Notes: generated by a model from the sequence alone, not told the origin. Shown: positions 43,244-51,903, counted from the first letter of the stretch. The stretch: DNA of 64,000 nucleotides from Chitinimonas taiwanensis DSM 18899 (GCF_900119825.1 NZ_FPKR01000003.1:62001-126000), one strand, 5' to 3'. A program made the numbers and translations.

Positions 43244-44170
43244 ATGAATGTCACCTTCCGTCAACTACAGCTCTTCCTGGCCCTGGCCGAGCACGGCAGC
43301 ATCAGCGCGGCGGCCAAGGCCTGCCATATCACCCAGCCCACGGTGTCGATGCAGCTGAAGGAGTTGTCGGAGAACGTTGGTCTGCCGCTGTATGAGGTGA
43401 TCGGCAAGCGCGTGCACCTGACCGAGGCCGGGCGCCATCTGGCCGAGACCGCGCAGACCATCTACCGCGCCTGGAGCGAGTTCGGTCAGCAGATCGACCA
43501 GTTGCAGGGTCTGCAGCGCGGCCGCCTGCGCCTGGCGGTGGTCAGCACCGCCAAGTACTTTGTGCCGGCCCTGCTCGGCGCCTTCTGCACCCAGTATCCG
43601 CAGGTGGATGTCAGCCTGTCGGTGCTCAATCGCGACGGGGTGCTCGGTCGGCTCGATCATAACGAGGACGATCTCTACATCATGTCCCAGCCGCCGCTGC
43701 ACAGCGATATCGCCTCCGAGGCCTTCCTGGCCAATCCGCTGGTGCTGGTGGCCGCCCTCGGCCACCCCTTGGCTGGGCAGGCAGCGCTGAGTCTGGATGC
43801 GCTGCAGGACGCGCGTTTCATCCTGCGCGAGCCGGGCTCGGGCACGCGCCGTGCAGTGGACAGCCATTTCGCCGCGCTGGGTTTCCAGCCCTCGATCCGC
43901 ATGGAGCTGGGCAGCAATGAGGCGATCAAGCATTCCGTTGCCGCTGGCCTCGGGCTGGCCGTTCTATCGCGCCACGCGCTGCATGCCGACCCGGCGCTCG
44001 ATGGCCTGGCCATTCTGCCGGTGGTGCAGTTTCCCATCGAGGCCAACTGGTACATCGTGCACCAGAAGGCGAAGCGCCTCTCGCCGGTAGCGGCGGAATT
44101 CCTGCTCCATCTACGCGAATATGTGGCGCGCCTGCCGGGCAGCGCCGCTCCACTCGCCGCGCCGCGCTAG
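43244..44170 (+). CDS. LysR-family regulator, CbbR/CmpR-like
   Basis: 308 residues. N-terminal winged helix (VTFRQLQLFLALAEHGSISA, AACHITQPTVSMQLKEL) and a C-terminal effector domain with VSTAKYFVPALLGAFCTQYP, as in CbbR/CmpR/CynR regulators of carbon fixation and bicarbonate uptake. Divergent from sbtA, so it most likely controls that gene in response to CO2/bicarbonate status or a metabolite. Its end overlaps the tail of the convergent MocR gene by 4 bp. Confidence 0.88.
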   Translation: MNVTFRQLQLFLALAEHGSISAAAKACHITQPTVSMQLKELSENVGLPLYEVIGKRVHLTEAGRHLAETAQTIYRAWSEFGQQIDQLQGLQRGRLRLAVVSTAKYFVPALLGAFCTQYPQVDVSLSVLNRDGVLGRLDHNEDDLYIMSQPPLHSDIASEAFLANPLVLVAALGHPLAGQAALSLDALQDARFILREPGSGTRRAVDSHFAALGFQPSIRMELGSNEAIKHSVAAGLGLAVLSRHALHADPALDGLAILPVVQFPIEANWYIVHQKAKRLSPVAAEFLLHLREYVARLPGSAAPLAAPR

Positions 44171-45504
44171 GGGTAGCGCTGCGCGTCGATCACTGCGCGC
44201 ACGCTTTCCAGCACCCCACCCAGCGCATCCCGCGCCAGCGAGCCGAGCGCCACGCGCAGGGCCTGGGGAATCTGCGCGCCGGTGGCAAACGGCTCGGCAC
44301 TGGCCAGCGAGATACCCTGCGCGAGCAGGGCCTGGACGACCCGGTCGGCGCGCGCCTCGTCGGGCAGCGCTACCCAGATAAAGTAAGAGCTTGGGTGGCT
44401 GGTGCAGGGTAGGTGGCCGAGTACCTGGGCGGCGATGGCCTGGCGCGCCTGCGCATCGGCGCGCTTTTCGGCTTCCAGGCGCGCCACTGTGCCGTCCTCC
44501 AGCCAGGCGCAGGCCAGGGCCGTCATCACACCCGGCGTATTCCAGGTGGTGGCGCGGATCGCGCGCTCCAGCCGGCCTATCCATTTGCGTGGCGCCGCCA
44601 CAAAACCCACACGCAGGCCGGTGGCCACGCTCTTCGACAGACCCGATACATAGACCGTGCACTCGGGGGCCAGCGCGGCCAGCGGCGCGGGCGGGTCTTC
44701 GGCCAGGAAGGCATAGGCGGCGTCTTCGATGATCAGCAGCGCATGGCGGCGCGCAATCGCCACCAGTGCCGTGCGTTGTGCCTGATCGAGCACCCAGCCG
44801 AGCGGATTGTGCAGAGTGGGCATGGCATAAATGGCGCGTAGCGGGCGCTGCTGGCACAGCTTGGCCAGCGCGGCCAGATCGGGGCCGTCTGTGCGCACCG
44901 GGATGGGCGCCAGTTCCAGATGCAGGGCCTCGGCCAGCACCTTGAAACCCGGATAGCTGAGCGCATCCACCGCCACGATATCGCCCGGACGCAGCAGGGC
45001 CATCGCGCAGATGGTCAGGCCGTGCTGGGCGCCATCCACGATCAGCACCTGCTCGCCGCTTACCGTCAGGCCGCGCGCGGCCAGGTGGCGCGCCACGCAG
45101 GCGCGCTCATGCAGCAGGCCGCCGTGCGGCTGGTAGCGCAGCAGGGCGTCCAGGTCGCCACTGCTGGCCAGCTGGCGCAAGGCCGTGCGCAACAGCTCAG
45201 CCTGGCCGGGCAGGGCCGGATAGTTGAAGTTCAGGTCCAGCATGCCGGCCGCGCTGGCGTGCTGGTCTATGCCCTGGCCACGCGGCAGCGCGCTGGCGCG
45301 CACAAAGCTGCCGCGCCCGGTTTCCCCGCTGATCAGGCCCATCGCCTTCAGCTCGGCATACACGCGGCTGGCGGTAACCAGGGCCACGCCCTGTTCGGCG
45401 GCGAACTGGCGGTGGGTGGGCAGGCGGCTGCCCGGTGCACAGCGGCCGCTGCGGATCTCGGCGGCCAGCTTATCCAGCAGCAGGCGGTAGCGGGCGATGG
45501 GCAT
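44167..45504 (-). CDS. MocR-type regulator: GntR helix-turn-helix fused to PLP aminotransferase domain
   Basis: 445 residues. GntR winged helix (about 1-70: YRLLLDKLAAEIRSGRCAPG, LPTHRQFAAEQGVALVTASR) and a fold-type I aminotransferase domain with YQPHGGLLHERACVARHL and the PLP Lys in SGLSKSVATGLRVGF. MocR proteins sense PLP-linked metabolites rather than catalyse. Divergent from the DJ-1/PfpI gene, with paired TGTAT direct repeats between, so it probably controls that gene and itself. Confidence 0.88.
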   Translation of the reverse strand: MPIARYRLLLDKLAAEIRSGRCAPGSRLPTHRQFAAEQGVALVTASRVYAELKAMGLISGETGRGSFVRASALPRGQGIDQHASAAGMLDLNFNYPALPGQAELLRTALRQLASSGDLDALLRYQPHGGLLHERACVARHLAARGLTVSGEQVLIVDGAQHGLTICAMALLRPGDIVAVDALSYPGFKVLAEALHLELAPIPVRTDGPDLAALAKLCQQRPLRAIYAMPTLHNPLGWVLDQAQRTALVAIARRHALLIIEDAAYAFLAEDPPAPLAALAPECTVYVSGLSKSVATGLRVGFVAAPRKWIGRLERAIRATTWNTPGVMTALACAWLEDGTVARLEAEKRADAQARQAIAAQVLGHLPCTSHPSSYFIWVALPDEARADRVVQALLAQGISLASAEPFATGAQIPQALRVALGSLARDALGGVLESVRAVIDAQRYP

Positions 45505-45509
45505 CGGTC

Positions 45510-45541
45510 AATGTATCCATGACAATTTTTTGATTGTATTG
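45510..45541. promoter_or_regulatory. direct repeats, candidate MocR operator
   Basis: AATGTAT (45510-45516) and ATTGTAT (45533-45539), spaced two helical turns apart, in the AT-rich gap between the MocR and DJ-1/PfpI genes. Direct repeats of this kind are common for MocR regulators. Confidence 0.45.
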
Positions 45542-45596
45542 CTGACTGATTCTACGCTGCCGGCATTGCCTTCACCCACCTGCTGCCGAGCCCGCC

Positions 45597-46193
45597 ATGC
45601 ATATCGCCATCCTGACTTTCGACGGTTTCAATGAACTCGATTCGCTGATTGCGCTGGGCATCCTGAACCGGGTCAAGCAGCCGGGCTGGCGCGTGAGCCT
45701 GGCCTGCCCCACGCCGCACGTGCGCTCGATGAACGGGGTGGTGCTTGAGGCGCAGGCCTCGCTGGAGGAGGCGGCCATGGCCGATGCGGTGCTGGTGGGC
45801 AGCGGCATGCGCACGCGCGAGGTGGTGGCCGATGCGGCGCTGATGGCGCGGCTGCACCTGGACCCACAGCGCCAGCTGCTCGGTGCGCAGTGCTCGGGCA
45901 CCCTGGTGCTGGCCAAGCTCGGCCTGCTCAATGATCTGCCGGCCTGCACCGATCTGATCAGCAAGCCCTGGGTGCAGGAAGCGGGCGTGGCGGTGCTCGA
46001 GCAGCCCTTCGTGGCGCGCGGCAATATCGCCACCGCCGGCGGCTGTCTGGCCTCGCCCTATCTGGCCGCTTGGGTGATCGCCCGCCTGGCCGGCATCGCG
46101 GCCGCGCAAAGCGCGCTGCATTACGTCGCCCCGGTGGGGGAGAAGAAGGCGTATCAGGCGCAGGCGCTCGCGCATATCCAGCCTTATCTGTAG
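45597..46193 (+). CDS. DJ-1/PfpI family protein
   Basis: 198 residues. IAILTFDGFNELDSLIALGI at the start, and the nucleophile-elbow Cys in LGAQCSGTLVLAKLGLL. The acidic residue that tunes this Cys (E in FNELDS) is present. The family includes glyoxalase/deglycase-like enzymes, isonitrile hydratases and regulators without the DNA-binding part. Divergent from a MocR regulator. The substrate is unknown. Confidence 0.85.
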   Translation: MHIAILTFDGFNELDSLIALGILNRVKQPGWRVSLACPTPHVRSMNGVVLEAQASLEEAAMADAVLVGSGMRTREVVADAALMARLHLDPQRQLLGAQCSGTLVLAKLGLLNDLPACTDLISKPWVQEAGVAVLEQPFVARGNIATAGGCLASPYLAAWVIARLAGIAAAQSALHYVAPVGEKKAYQAQALAHIQPYL

Positions 46194-46232
46194 GCACGCC
46201 CGCGCCGCATGCCGGCGTCGGCAGCGATTCGC

Positions 46233-46246
46233 TTGCTCCCCATCAA
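46233..46246. promoter_or_regulatory. FNR/DNR-like site upstream of the second hemerythrin pair
   Basis: TTGCT-CCCC-ATCAA differs from the consensus by one base in the left half. It lies 57 bases upstream of the hemerythrin ATG at 46304. Confidence 0.6.
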
Positions 46247-46303
46247 GGCCGGCGTCTGGCAGGCGCCCTAGCATGGCGGCATTCCCCTTCGCGGAGCGCC
46301 GCC

Positions 46304-46738
46304 ATGTCCGACCCGATTGCCACCCTCATCCATCAACACCATGAAGCTGACGCGCTGCTGGCGCGCGTGGAGGGCGCCTTGCGTGGCGACGATTGGCCGC
46401 TGGCGCAGCGCTGCTTCGACGAGGCCGAGCAGTCGCTGCTCGGGCATTTCGAGCTGGAAGAGCAGCAGCTGTTTCCGGCCTTCGAGGCGGCCACCGGCAT
46501 GCGCCACGGCCCGACCGCGGTGATGCGCGACGAGCACGCCACCATGCGCGATCTGCTCGACAGCTGCCGCATGCAGCTGATCGCCGCCGACCGCGATGGC
46601 CTGCTGGCCGAGCTCGATACGCTGCTGGTGCTGATCCAGCAGCACAACGTCAAGGAAGAGAACGTGCTCTACCCGATGTGCGCGCTGCGCGTGGCTGACC
46701 TTGCCACCCTGCTGGCGCGCAGCGGCCAGCCGGCATGA
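46304..46738 (+). CDS. hemerythrin-like HHE-domain protein, second copy
   Basis: 144 residues from the ATG at 46304 (GGAG 7 bases before). Hemerythrin ligands: TLIHQHHEADALL, LGHFELEEQQLFPAFE, RDEHATMRDLL and IQQHNVKEENVLYPM. A diiron NO/O2-binding or iron-repair protein. It differs from the copy at 15533 in sequence but sits in the same arrangement: its stop overlaps the start of a polytopic membrane protein (ATGA). Confidence 0.88.
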   Translation: MSDPIATLIHQHHEADALLARVEGALRGDDWPLAQRCFDEAEQSLLGHFELEEQQLFPAFEAATGMRHGPTAVMRDEHATMRDLLDSCRMQLIAADRDGLLAELDTLLVLIQQHNVKEENVLYPMCALRVADLATLLARSGQPA

Positions 46739-48030
46739 GTGCGGCGCCAGCGCTCGCCTTCGAGCGCGCGCCGCAGCCAGGCCTGGTCTTCGGCTGCCTG
46801 CTGCCCGCCCCCTGGGTAGGTGTGGCAGCCGGCCTGCTGCTGGCCTTCGGCCCGCCGGATGGGCTGCCCGACCGCTTTGCCCCGCTCAGCCTCAGCCTCG
46901 TGCACCTGCTGGCGCTGGGCATGTTGCTGCCAGTGATGTTGGGCGCGCTGTTCCAGTTGCTGCCGGTGCTGGCCGGGGTGCCGGTGCCGCTGGCACGCTG
47001 GCTGGCGCCTGGCGTGGCGCTGTGCTGCGTAGGCACGGCCAGCGCGCTGGCGGCTGGCTTTCTGCAGGGTTCTGCCCTGGGCTTTCGCTGGGCTGGCTGG
47101 CTGGGTGCGCCGCTACTGGGCCTGCCCGCGCTGGCGATCTGCCGGGCTGGCTGGCGCGTGGTGGCGGTGAATGCCAGCACGCGCATGCTGCGCCATATCG
47201 GCATCGCGCTGCTGCTCACCCTGCTGCTGGGCGGCCTGCTGGCCAGCCTGTTCGGCGCAGGCCTGGCGCTGCCGCTGCCCTGGTTGCTCGACTGGCATAT
47301 CGCCTGGGGCCTGGGCGGCTGGCTGGCTACGCTGCTGGCTGGCGTGGCGGCCACCGTGCTGCCGATGTTCTGGCAGACGCCGCGCCCGCCGGCCGCGGCC
47401 GAGCGCCTGCTGCCCTGGCTGCTGTATATCCCGCTTGCGCTCGGTGGTTTGGAGGGCGCCGGCTTGCTGCTGCCCTGGCGCCAGATGGCCTTGGCCGGCG
47501 TGGGCCTGCTGGCCAGCCTGGGGCTCTTTGGCGTGCTGCGTGCGGCGCGCAAGCACGACCCGGCCTGGTTGCTATGGCTGTGTGCCTTGCTCAGTTGGTG
47601 GCTGGTGGCCGCGCTGGGCCTGGCGCGCGACTATCTGCCCGCGCAGTGGCCGCTGGGGTGGTGGCTCGGTGTGCTGGCCCTGGTGGGTGGGGCGGTGCTG
47701 CCGGTGAATGCCATGCTGGGCAAGATCATTCCCTTCCTGGTCTGGCTGCATCTGCGCCGACGCCTGCCGGCGCGGGTGCGCGTGCCGCCCATGCAAAGCC
47801 TGCTGCGTCCGGTCTGGCAGCGCGCCCAGGTGGCCAGCCTCTTGCTGGCGCTGACCGCCTTGCTGGCCTTGCCGCTGCAGCCCGCCGCCCTGGCCTTGCC
47901 GGCGGGCCTCTTGTTCGCGCTGTCGCAAGCGGGTCTGGGCGGCTTGTTACTGAGTGTGGGCTGGCGCTTTATCCGCCTGCAGCGCAGCTTGGGTGCTGGC
48001 GCGGTGGGCCAGAGCGAAGCCCGCCGCTGA
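46735..48030 (+). CDS. polytopic membrane protein, NnrS-like in layout, function unknown
   Basis: 431 residues, about 12 helices, very Leu/Ala rich. Conserved-looking stretches: LVHLLALGMLLPVMLGALFQ (His early in a helix), DWHIAWGLGGWLATLLAGVA, VLPMFWQTPRPP and VNAMLGKIIPFLVWLHLRRR. Paired His/Met/Trp positions within helices suggest heme or copper binding, like NnrS or heme-copper-oxidase relatives, but I cannot assign it to a named family. Its start overlaps the hemerythrin stop, which mirrors the hemerythrin-nnrS pair at 14304-16048. Confidence 0.75.
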   Translation: MSAAPALAFERAPQPGLVFGCLLPAPWVGVAAGLLLAFGPPDGLPDRFAPLSLSLVHLLALGMLLPVMLGALFQLLPVLAGVPVPLARWLAPGVALCCVGTASALAAGFLQGSALGFRWAGWLGAPLLGLPALAICRAGWRVVAVNASTRMLRHIGIALLLTLLLGGLLASLFGAGLALPLPWLLDWHIAWGLGGWLATLLAGVAATVLPMFWQTPRPPAAAERLLPWLLYIPLALGGLEGAGLLLPWRQMALAGVGLLASLGLFGVLRAARKHDPAWLLWLCALLSWWLVAALGLARDYLPAQWPLGWWLGVLALVGGAVLPVNAMLGKIIPFLVWLHLRRRLPARVRVPPMQSLLRPVWQRAQVASLLLALTALLALPLQPAALALPAGLLFALSQAGLGGLLLSVGWRFIRLQRSLGAGAVGQSEARR

Positions 48031-48048
48031 GACCGTGCCGGGCACGCG

Positions 48049-48315
48049 CTAGCCGCCGCAGATACACGCCAGCTCCGCCAGCGCTGGCGCGCGGCAGGGC
48101 AGGGTGCCCAGCTTGCGGGCCAGCTCGGCCAGTGCTGGGCTGAAGTAGGCCTCTACACGGCAATGCAGGCCTGCCGTACCGCACTGGCGCGTATAGATGG
48201 CCGCCCCGGCCTGGCCGGTTAGCCGGAGGGCCTGGCACTGCGCCGCCAGCAGCGCGATCTCGCCCGGCGCACTCAGGGCATCGCCCAGTTCCAGCCGGTA
48301 CCAGCCGGCCTTCAT
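48049..48315 (-). CDS. 88-residue Cys-rich hypothetical protein
   Basis: From the ATG at 48315, 2 bases after the stop of the Yip1-family gene, so co-transcribed with it. Six Cys (AQCQAL, RQCGTAGLHC, TLPC, LACIC) in a small soluble protein beginning MKAGWYRLELGDAL. I do not recognise the family. The Cys spacing could hold a metal. Convergent with the membrane protein gene at 46735. Confidence 0.6.
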   Translation of the reverse strand: MKAGWYRLELGDALSAPGEIALLAAQCQALRLTGQAGAAIYTRQCGTAGLHCRVEAYFSPALAELARKLGTLPCRAPALAELACICGG

Positions 48316-48317
48316 GC

Positions 48318-48890
48318 TCAGATGCCCAGTAGCGGCACCAGCAGCAGGCCCACCATCAGCGCCCACATCAGCCCGCCCAGCGATAGCACCACATAGCTGA
48401 CATCCTCGGCCTCGATGCCGCGCTCGACCCCGAGCAGGCTGGGAATGCCGTGCAGCAGCAGGGCGCTGGCGCCCAAGAGACCCAGAAAGCCGCACGCGAG
48501 ATGGAAGGCGATATTCGGCACCAGCAGCGAGAGCGAGGATAGCCACATCGGCACTGGCGCCATGGCGGCCAGCAGGAAGCACTGCCGGAAGCTGACCGCC
48601 GGCCCGCGCAACATCACCACCGAGCGTATCGCCAGCGCCATCACTGGCACGCTAAGCAGCTCGGTGAGCAGGAAGAGCTGCGCGATCTCGCTATAGCGGC
48701 TGGCCGGGATGTGCTCGGCGTAATAGCTGGCATTGCCCGAGGCCACGAAGGCGATCATCGCGGCCGGCAGCAGCGAAAAAGGCAGCACCAGCAAGAGGAA
48801 GATACGCAGTACCGGCGGCGCTTCGCGGCGCAGGTCCGGCCAGCCGGTGTCATAGGACAGAAAGAGGCGGGGATAGGCACTGGGTTTCAT
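48318..48890 (-). CDS. Yip1-family membrane protein
   Basis: 190 residues, five helices. Begins with a short cytoplasmic segment (LFLSYDTGWPDLRREAPP) then IFLLLVLPFSLLPAAMIAFV, and others; GIPSLLGVERG resembles the YIP1 loop. Function in bacteria unknown. Divergent from ubiU, whose upstream region contains an FNR-like site that could also affect this gene. Confidence 0.75.
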   Translation of the reverse strand: MKPSAYPRLFLSYDTGWPDLRREAPPVLRIFLLLVLPFSLLPAAMIAFVASGNASYYAEHIPASRYSEIAQLFLLTELLSVPVMALAIRSVVMLRGPAVSFRQCFLLAAMAPVPMWLSSLSLLVPNIAFHLACGFLGLLGASALLLHGIPSLLGVERGIEAEDVSYVVLSLGGLMWALMVGLLLVPLLGI

Positions 48891-48981
48891 GGTCTCGCTC
48901 CTGTGGCGTGGGTCGATGAGGGCGTGCTACCAGCTCGCTGCGGCTGTCCCTGCTGTTTGCGCCCAATGCGCGCCGATTTCC

Positions 48982-48995
48982 TTATCCGCGGTCAA
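48982..48995. promoter_or_regulatory. FNR/DNR-like site upstream of ubiUVT
   Basis: TTATC-CGCG-GTCAA shares six of ten half-site positions with the consensus, weaker than the others. It is about 100 bases before ubiU; E. coli ubiUV (yhbUV) is known to be FNR-controlled, which makes the site plausible. Confidence 0.45.
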
Positions 48996-49096
48996 GGATT
49001 TGCCATCTTGTCCTGCCGTTGGTCGGCACGCTGCGCACCATGAAAGCTTGATGCACGACAAGGTGGCGGCGCGGGCGGCTGGCTAGACTCGCGGCC

Positions 49097-50113
49097 ATGA
49101 CTTCTAACTATGCTTCCATGGAACTGGTGGCCCCGGCCGGCAGCCTGGCCGCCCTGAAAGCGGCGCTGCAGGCGGGTGCCGATGCCGTGTATCTGGGCCT
49201 GAAAAACGCCACCAATGCGCGCAACTTCGCCGGGCTGAACTTCAGCGAGACCGATATCCGCAGCGGGGTGGCGCTGGCGCGCGGCCTCGGGCGCAAGGTG
49301 CTGTTCGCCATCAATACCTTCCCGCAACCGGGCCGTACCCAGGAATGGCGCGCGGCCGTGGATGCGGCACACGATCTGGGCGCCCATGCGGTGATCCTGG
49401 CCGACCCGGGCCTCTTGGCCTATGCGCGCGACCGCTACCCGCATCTGCGCCTGCATCTGTCGGTGCAGGGCTCGGCCACCCATCTCGATGCCATCGAGCT
49501 GATGCGCGAGCAGTTCAATATCCAGCGCGTGGTGCTGCCGCGTGTGCTGACCCTGAACGAGATAGCCAAGCTCGCGCGCCAGACCACGGTAGAGATCGAG
49601 GTGTTTGGCTTTGGCAGCCTGTGCGTGATGGCCGAGGGGCGCTGCCTCTTGTCGAGCTTTGCCACCGGCGATTCGCCGAATAATAAGGGCGTGTGTTCGC
49701 CCGCCCACGCGGTGCGCTGGACCGAGCAGAACGGCCAGCTCGATGCGCGCCTGAACGGCATCCTGATCGACCGCTATGCGCCGGGCGAACCGGCTGCCTA
49801 CCCGACCCTGTGCAAGGGCCGCTTCGAGGTGGATGGCGAGTTCGACCATGCGCTGGAAGAGCCGACCAGCCTGAATGCGCTGAGCCTGTTGCCCCAGCTT
49901 GCCCAGATGGGCGTGCGCGCGATCAAGATCGAGGGTCGCCAGCGCAGCCCCGCCTATGTGGCCCAGGTGGTGGCCACGCTGCGTGCTGCCATCGATGCAG
50001 CGCAGGCCGCGCCGGCGCGTTACAGCGTGCGCCCCGACTGGCAGGCCAGCCTGGCCCGCCACGCCGAGGGTTCGCAAACCACCCAGGGTGCGTTCGAAAG
50101 GCCATGGAAATGA
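49097..50113 (+). CDS. ubiU: O2-independent ubiquinone hydroxylation protein, U32 family
   Basis: 338 residues. ELVAPAGSLAALKAALQAGA, YLGLKNATNARNFAGLNFS, and the 4Fe-4S Cys set of UbiU: C-x6-C in GSLCVMAEGRCLL, then GVCSPAHAV and TLCKGRF. With UbiV it hydroxylates the ubiquinone ring without oxygen, using prephenate. ubiU, ubiV and ubiT overlap by 4 bp each. Confidence 0.93.
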   Translation: MTSNYASMELVAPAGSLAALKAALQAGADAVYLGLKNATNARNFAGLNFSETDIRSGVALARGLGRKVLFAINTFPQPGRTQEWRAAVDAAHDLGAHAVILADPGLLAYARDRYPHLRLHLSVQGSATHLDAIELMREQFNIQRVVLPRVLTLNEIAKLARQTTVEIEVFGFGSLCVMAEGRCLLSSFATGDSPNNKGVCSPAHAVRWTEQNGQLDARLNGILIDRYAPGEPAAYPTLCKGRFEVDGEFDHALEEPTSLNALSLLPQLAQMGVRAIKIEGRQRSPAYVAQVVATLRAAIDAAQAAPARYSVRPDWQASLARHAEGSQTTQGAFERPWK

Positions 50114-50997
50114 GCTCCTACCAGATTTCGCTCGGCCCCTTGCTGTATTACTGGCCGCGCCAGCAGGTACTCGACTTCTATGCCGCCGTGGCCAAGAGCC
50201 CGGTGGACATCGTCTACCTCGGCGACACCGTCTGCAGCCGGCGCCACGAGCTGCGTCCGGCCGACTGGCTGACGCTGGCCGCCACGCTGCGCGAGGCGGG
50301 CAAGACGGTGATCCTGTCCACCCCCACCCTGGTGGAGTCGGGTGCCGAAGTCGGCCAGATCCGCCGCATCGCCGCCCAGGACGAATTCCCGATCGAGATT
50401 GGCGAGCTGGGCGCGATCCGTGCGCTCGGTGGGCGCTCCTTCGTGGCCGGCCCGCATCTGAACGCCTACCACGGCGCCACGCTGACCTGGCTGCGCGGAC
50501 AGGGCGCGGTGCGCTTTGTACTGCCGCTGGAGCTGAGCCGTGTTGATCTGATTGCCCTCTTGGCCGAGAAACCGCTTGGCCTGCAGAGCGAGATGCAGGT
50601 GTGGGGCCGCATGCCGCTGGCGTTTTCAGCGCGCTGCTTCACTGCGCGGCATTTCCGTCTGAAGAAGGATGACTGCGGCTTTCGCTGCCTCGAACATCCG
50701 GACGGCCTGGCCATGCGCACCCAGGAAGACGGCGAGTTCCTCGCCATCAACGGCATTCAGACCCAGTCCGGCCAATGCCTGGACCTGCTGGCCCAGGCCA
50801 GCGAGCTGGCCGAAATCGGTGTCGATGTACTGCGCGTGAGCCCGCAATCGCAGGGCACGCTGGATGCGATTGCCGCACTGGACAGGCAGCGCCTGGGTGA
50901 AGCGGTGGTGCCGGTGGCGCCGCCCGCGGGCATAGGCCGCTGCAATGGCTACTGGTTTGGCCAGCCCGGCATCCACTGGCTGGAGACCCGCGCATGA
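50110..50997 (+). CDS. ubiV: O2-independent ubiquinone hydroxylation protein, UbiU partner
   Basis: 295 residues from the ATG at 50110, which overlaps the ubiU stop (ATGA); an ATG two codons earlier is also possible. Cys ligands: C42 (GDTVCSRRHEL) and the trio C-x12-C-x3-C (SARCFTARHFRL ... DDCGFRCLEHPDG). It forms a heterodimer with UbiU and carries a second 4Fe-4S cluster. Confidence 0.93.
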   Translation: MSSYQISLGPLLYYWPRQQVLDFYAAVAKSPVDIVYLGDTVCSRRHELRPADWLTLAATLREAGKTVILSTPTLVESGAEVGQIRRIAAQDEFPIEIGELGAIRALGGRSFVAGPHLNAYHGATLTWLRGQGAVRFVLPLELSRVDLIALLAEKPLGLQSEMQVWGRMPLAFSARCFTARHFRLKKDDCGFRCLEHPDGLAMRTQEDGEFLAINGIQTQSGQCLDLLAQASELAEIGVDVLRVSPQSQGTLDAIAALDRQRLGEAVVPVAPPAGIGRCNGYWFGQPGIHWLETRA

Positions 50998-51428
50998 ACC
51001 CTGTTCTGACACGCCTGCAAGCCCCGCTGCAGCGCCTGGCCGCCCATGTGCCGGCGCCGCTGCTATCGCTGCACTTCGCTGCTGGCCTGGAAATCGCCCG
51101 ACGCCTGAAGTGGCTCAGCCCGCCGCCTGAACTCGATGGGCGCAGCTTTGCCATCAACTTGCGCGACCTCGGTCTGCGCCATGCTTTCTGCTGCCGCCAG
51201 GGTCAGTTCCGCCCACACTGGCCGCAGGCGGTGGACCTGGAACTGAGTGCCAGCACGGCCGACTTCCTGGCCATGCTGCGTGGCCAGATGGATGCCGACA
51301 CGCTGTTCTTCCAGCGCAGGCTGCAGATCAGCGGCGATACCGAACTCGGTTTGATTGTGAAGAATTGGTTGGACGCCGCCGAGCGGCCGGCCTGGCTGGA
51401 CAAGCTGGCGAGCTGCCTGCCGGCTTGA
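50994..51428 (+). CDS. ubiT: SCP2-domain accessory protein for anaerobic ubiquinone synthesis
   Basis: 144 residues. An SCP2/sterol-carrier lipid-binding domain (FAINLRDLGLRHAFCC, ADFLAMLRGQMDADTLFFQR, LQISGDTELGLIVKNWLD) as in UbiT (YhbT), which holds ubiquinone intermediates for the anaerobic pathway. It starts inside the ubiV stop. E. coli UbiT is longer at the N-terminus; otherwise the match is good. Confidence 0.9.
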   Translation: MNPVLTRLQAPLQRLAAHVPAPLLSLHFAAGLEIARRLKWLSPPPELDGRSFAINLRDLGLRHAFCCRQGQFRPHWPQAVDLELSASTADFLAMLRGQMDADTLFFQRRLQISGDTELGLIVKNWLDAAERPAWLDKLASCLPA

Positions 51429-51509
51429 TCCCGCACGCGACCCAAGGACGGCTTTGCGTCGGTGCTGCGCATGCGGCGCCCGGCCTCTGCGCCTTGGAAA
51501 GGACATACC

Positions 51510-51893
51510 ATGGACCCTCGCACTCGCCCCCTCGTCTATGCCTGCTCGGGTTGTTCCAGCGTGGCGCAGCTGGCCAATGATGTGGCGATTGCGCTCGATA
51601 GGCAGGGCGAGGCCGAGATGTCCTGCATCAGCGGTGTGGGTGGCGGGGTGGGCGCCCTGGTCAAGCTCGCGCGTAGCGGCCGGCCCATCCTGGCCCTGGA
51701 TGGTTGTGCGCTGGCCTGTGTGCAAGCCTGTCTTGCCAATGCCGGCGTGGCGCCCCATACCCACCTGATCCTGAACCAGCTTGGCGCCAAGAAGCGCTAC
51801 CACGCCGACTGCAGCGAGGACGAGCGCCAGCTGATCTGGCTGACGGTGACCCAGGCCGCGCGCAGCCTGCGCGAGCACAGGCAGGCCGTCTAG
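51510..51893 (+). CDS. DGC-domain zinc-binding protein downstream of ubiUVT
   Basis: 127 residues from the ATG at 51510 (AAAGGA upstream). Contains the motifs that name the DGC family: YACSGCSSVAQLAND, SCISGVGGGVG, and LDGCALACVQACL with LDGC in place of DGC plus flanking residues; seven Cys in all. Putative zinc-binding; role unknown. It lies 81 bp after ubiT in the same direction and is convergent with ubiA. The family often sits in anaerobic or nitrate gene sets. Confidence 0.8.
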   Translation: MDPRTRPLVYACSGCSSVAQLANDVAIALDRQGEAEMSCISGVGGGVGALVKLARSGRPILALDGCALACVQACLANAGVAPHTHLILNQLGAKKRYHADCSEDERQLIWLTVTQAARSLREHRQAV

Positions 51894-51903
51894 GGTCGCA
51901 CGC

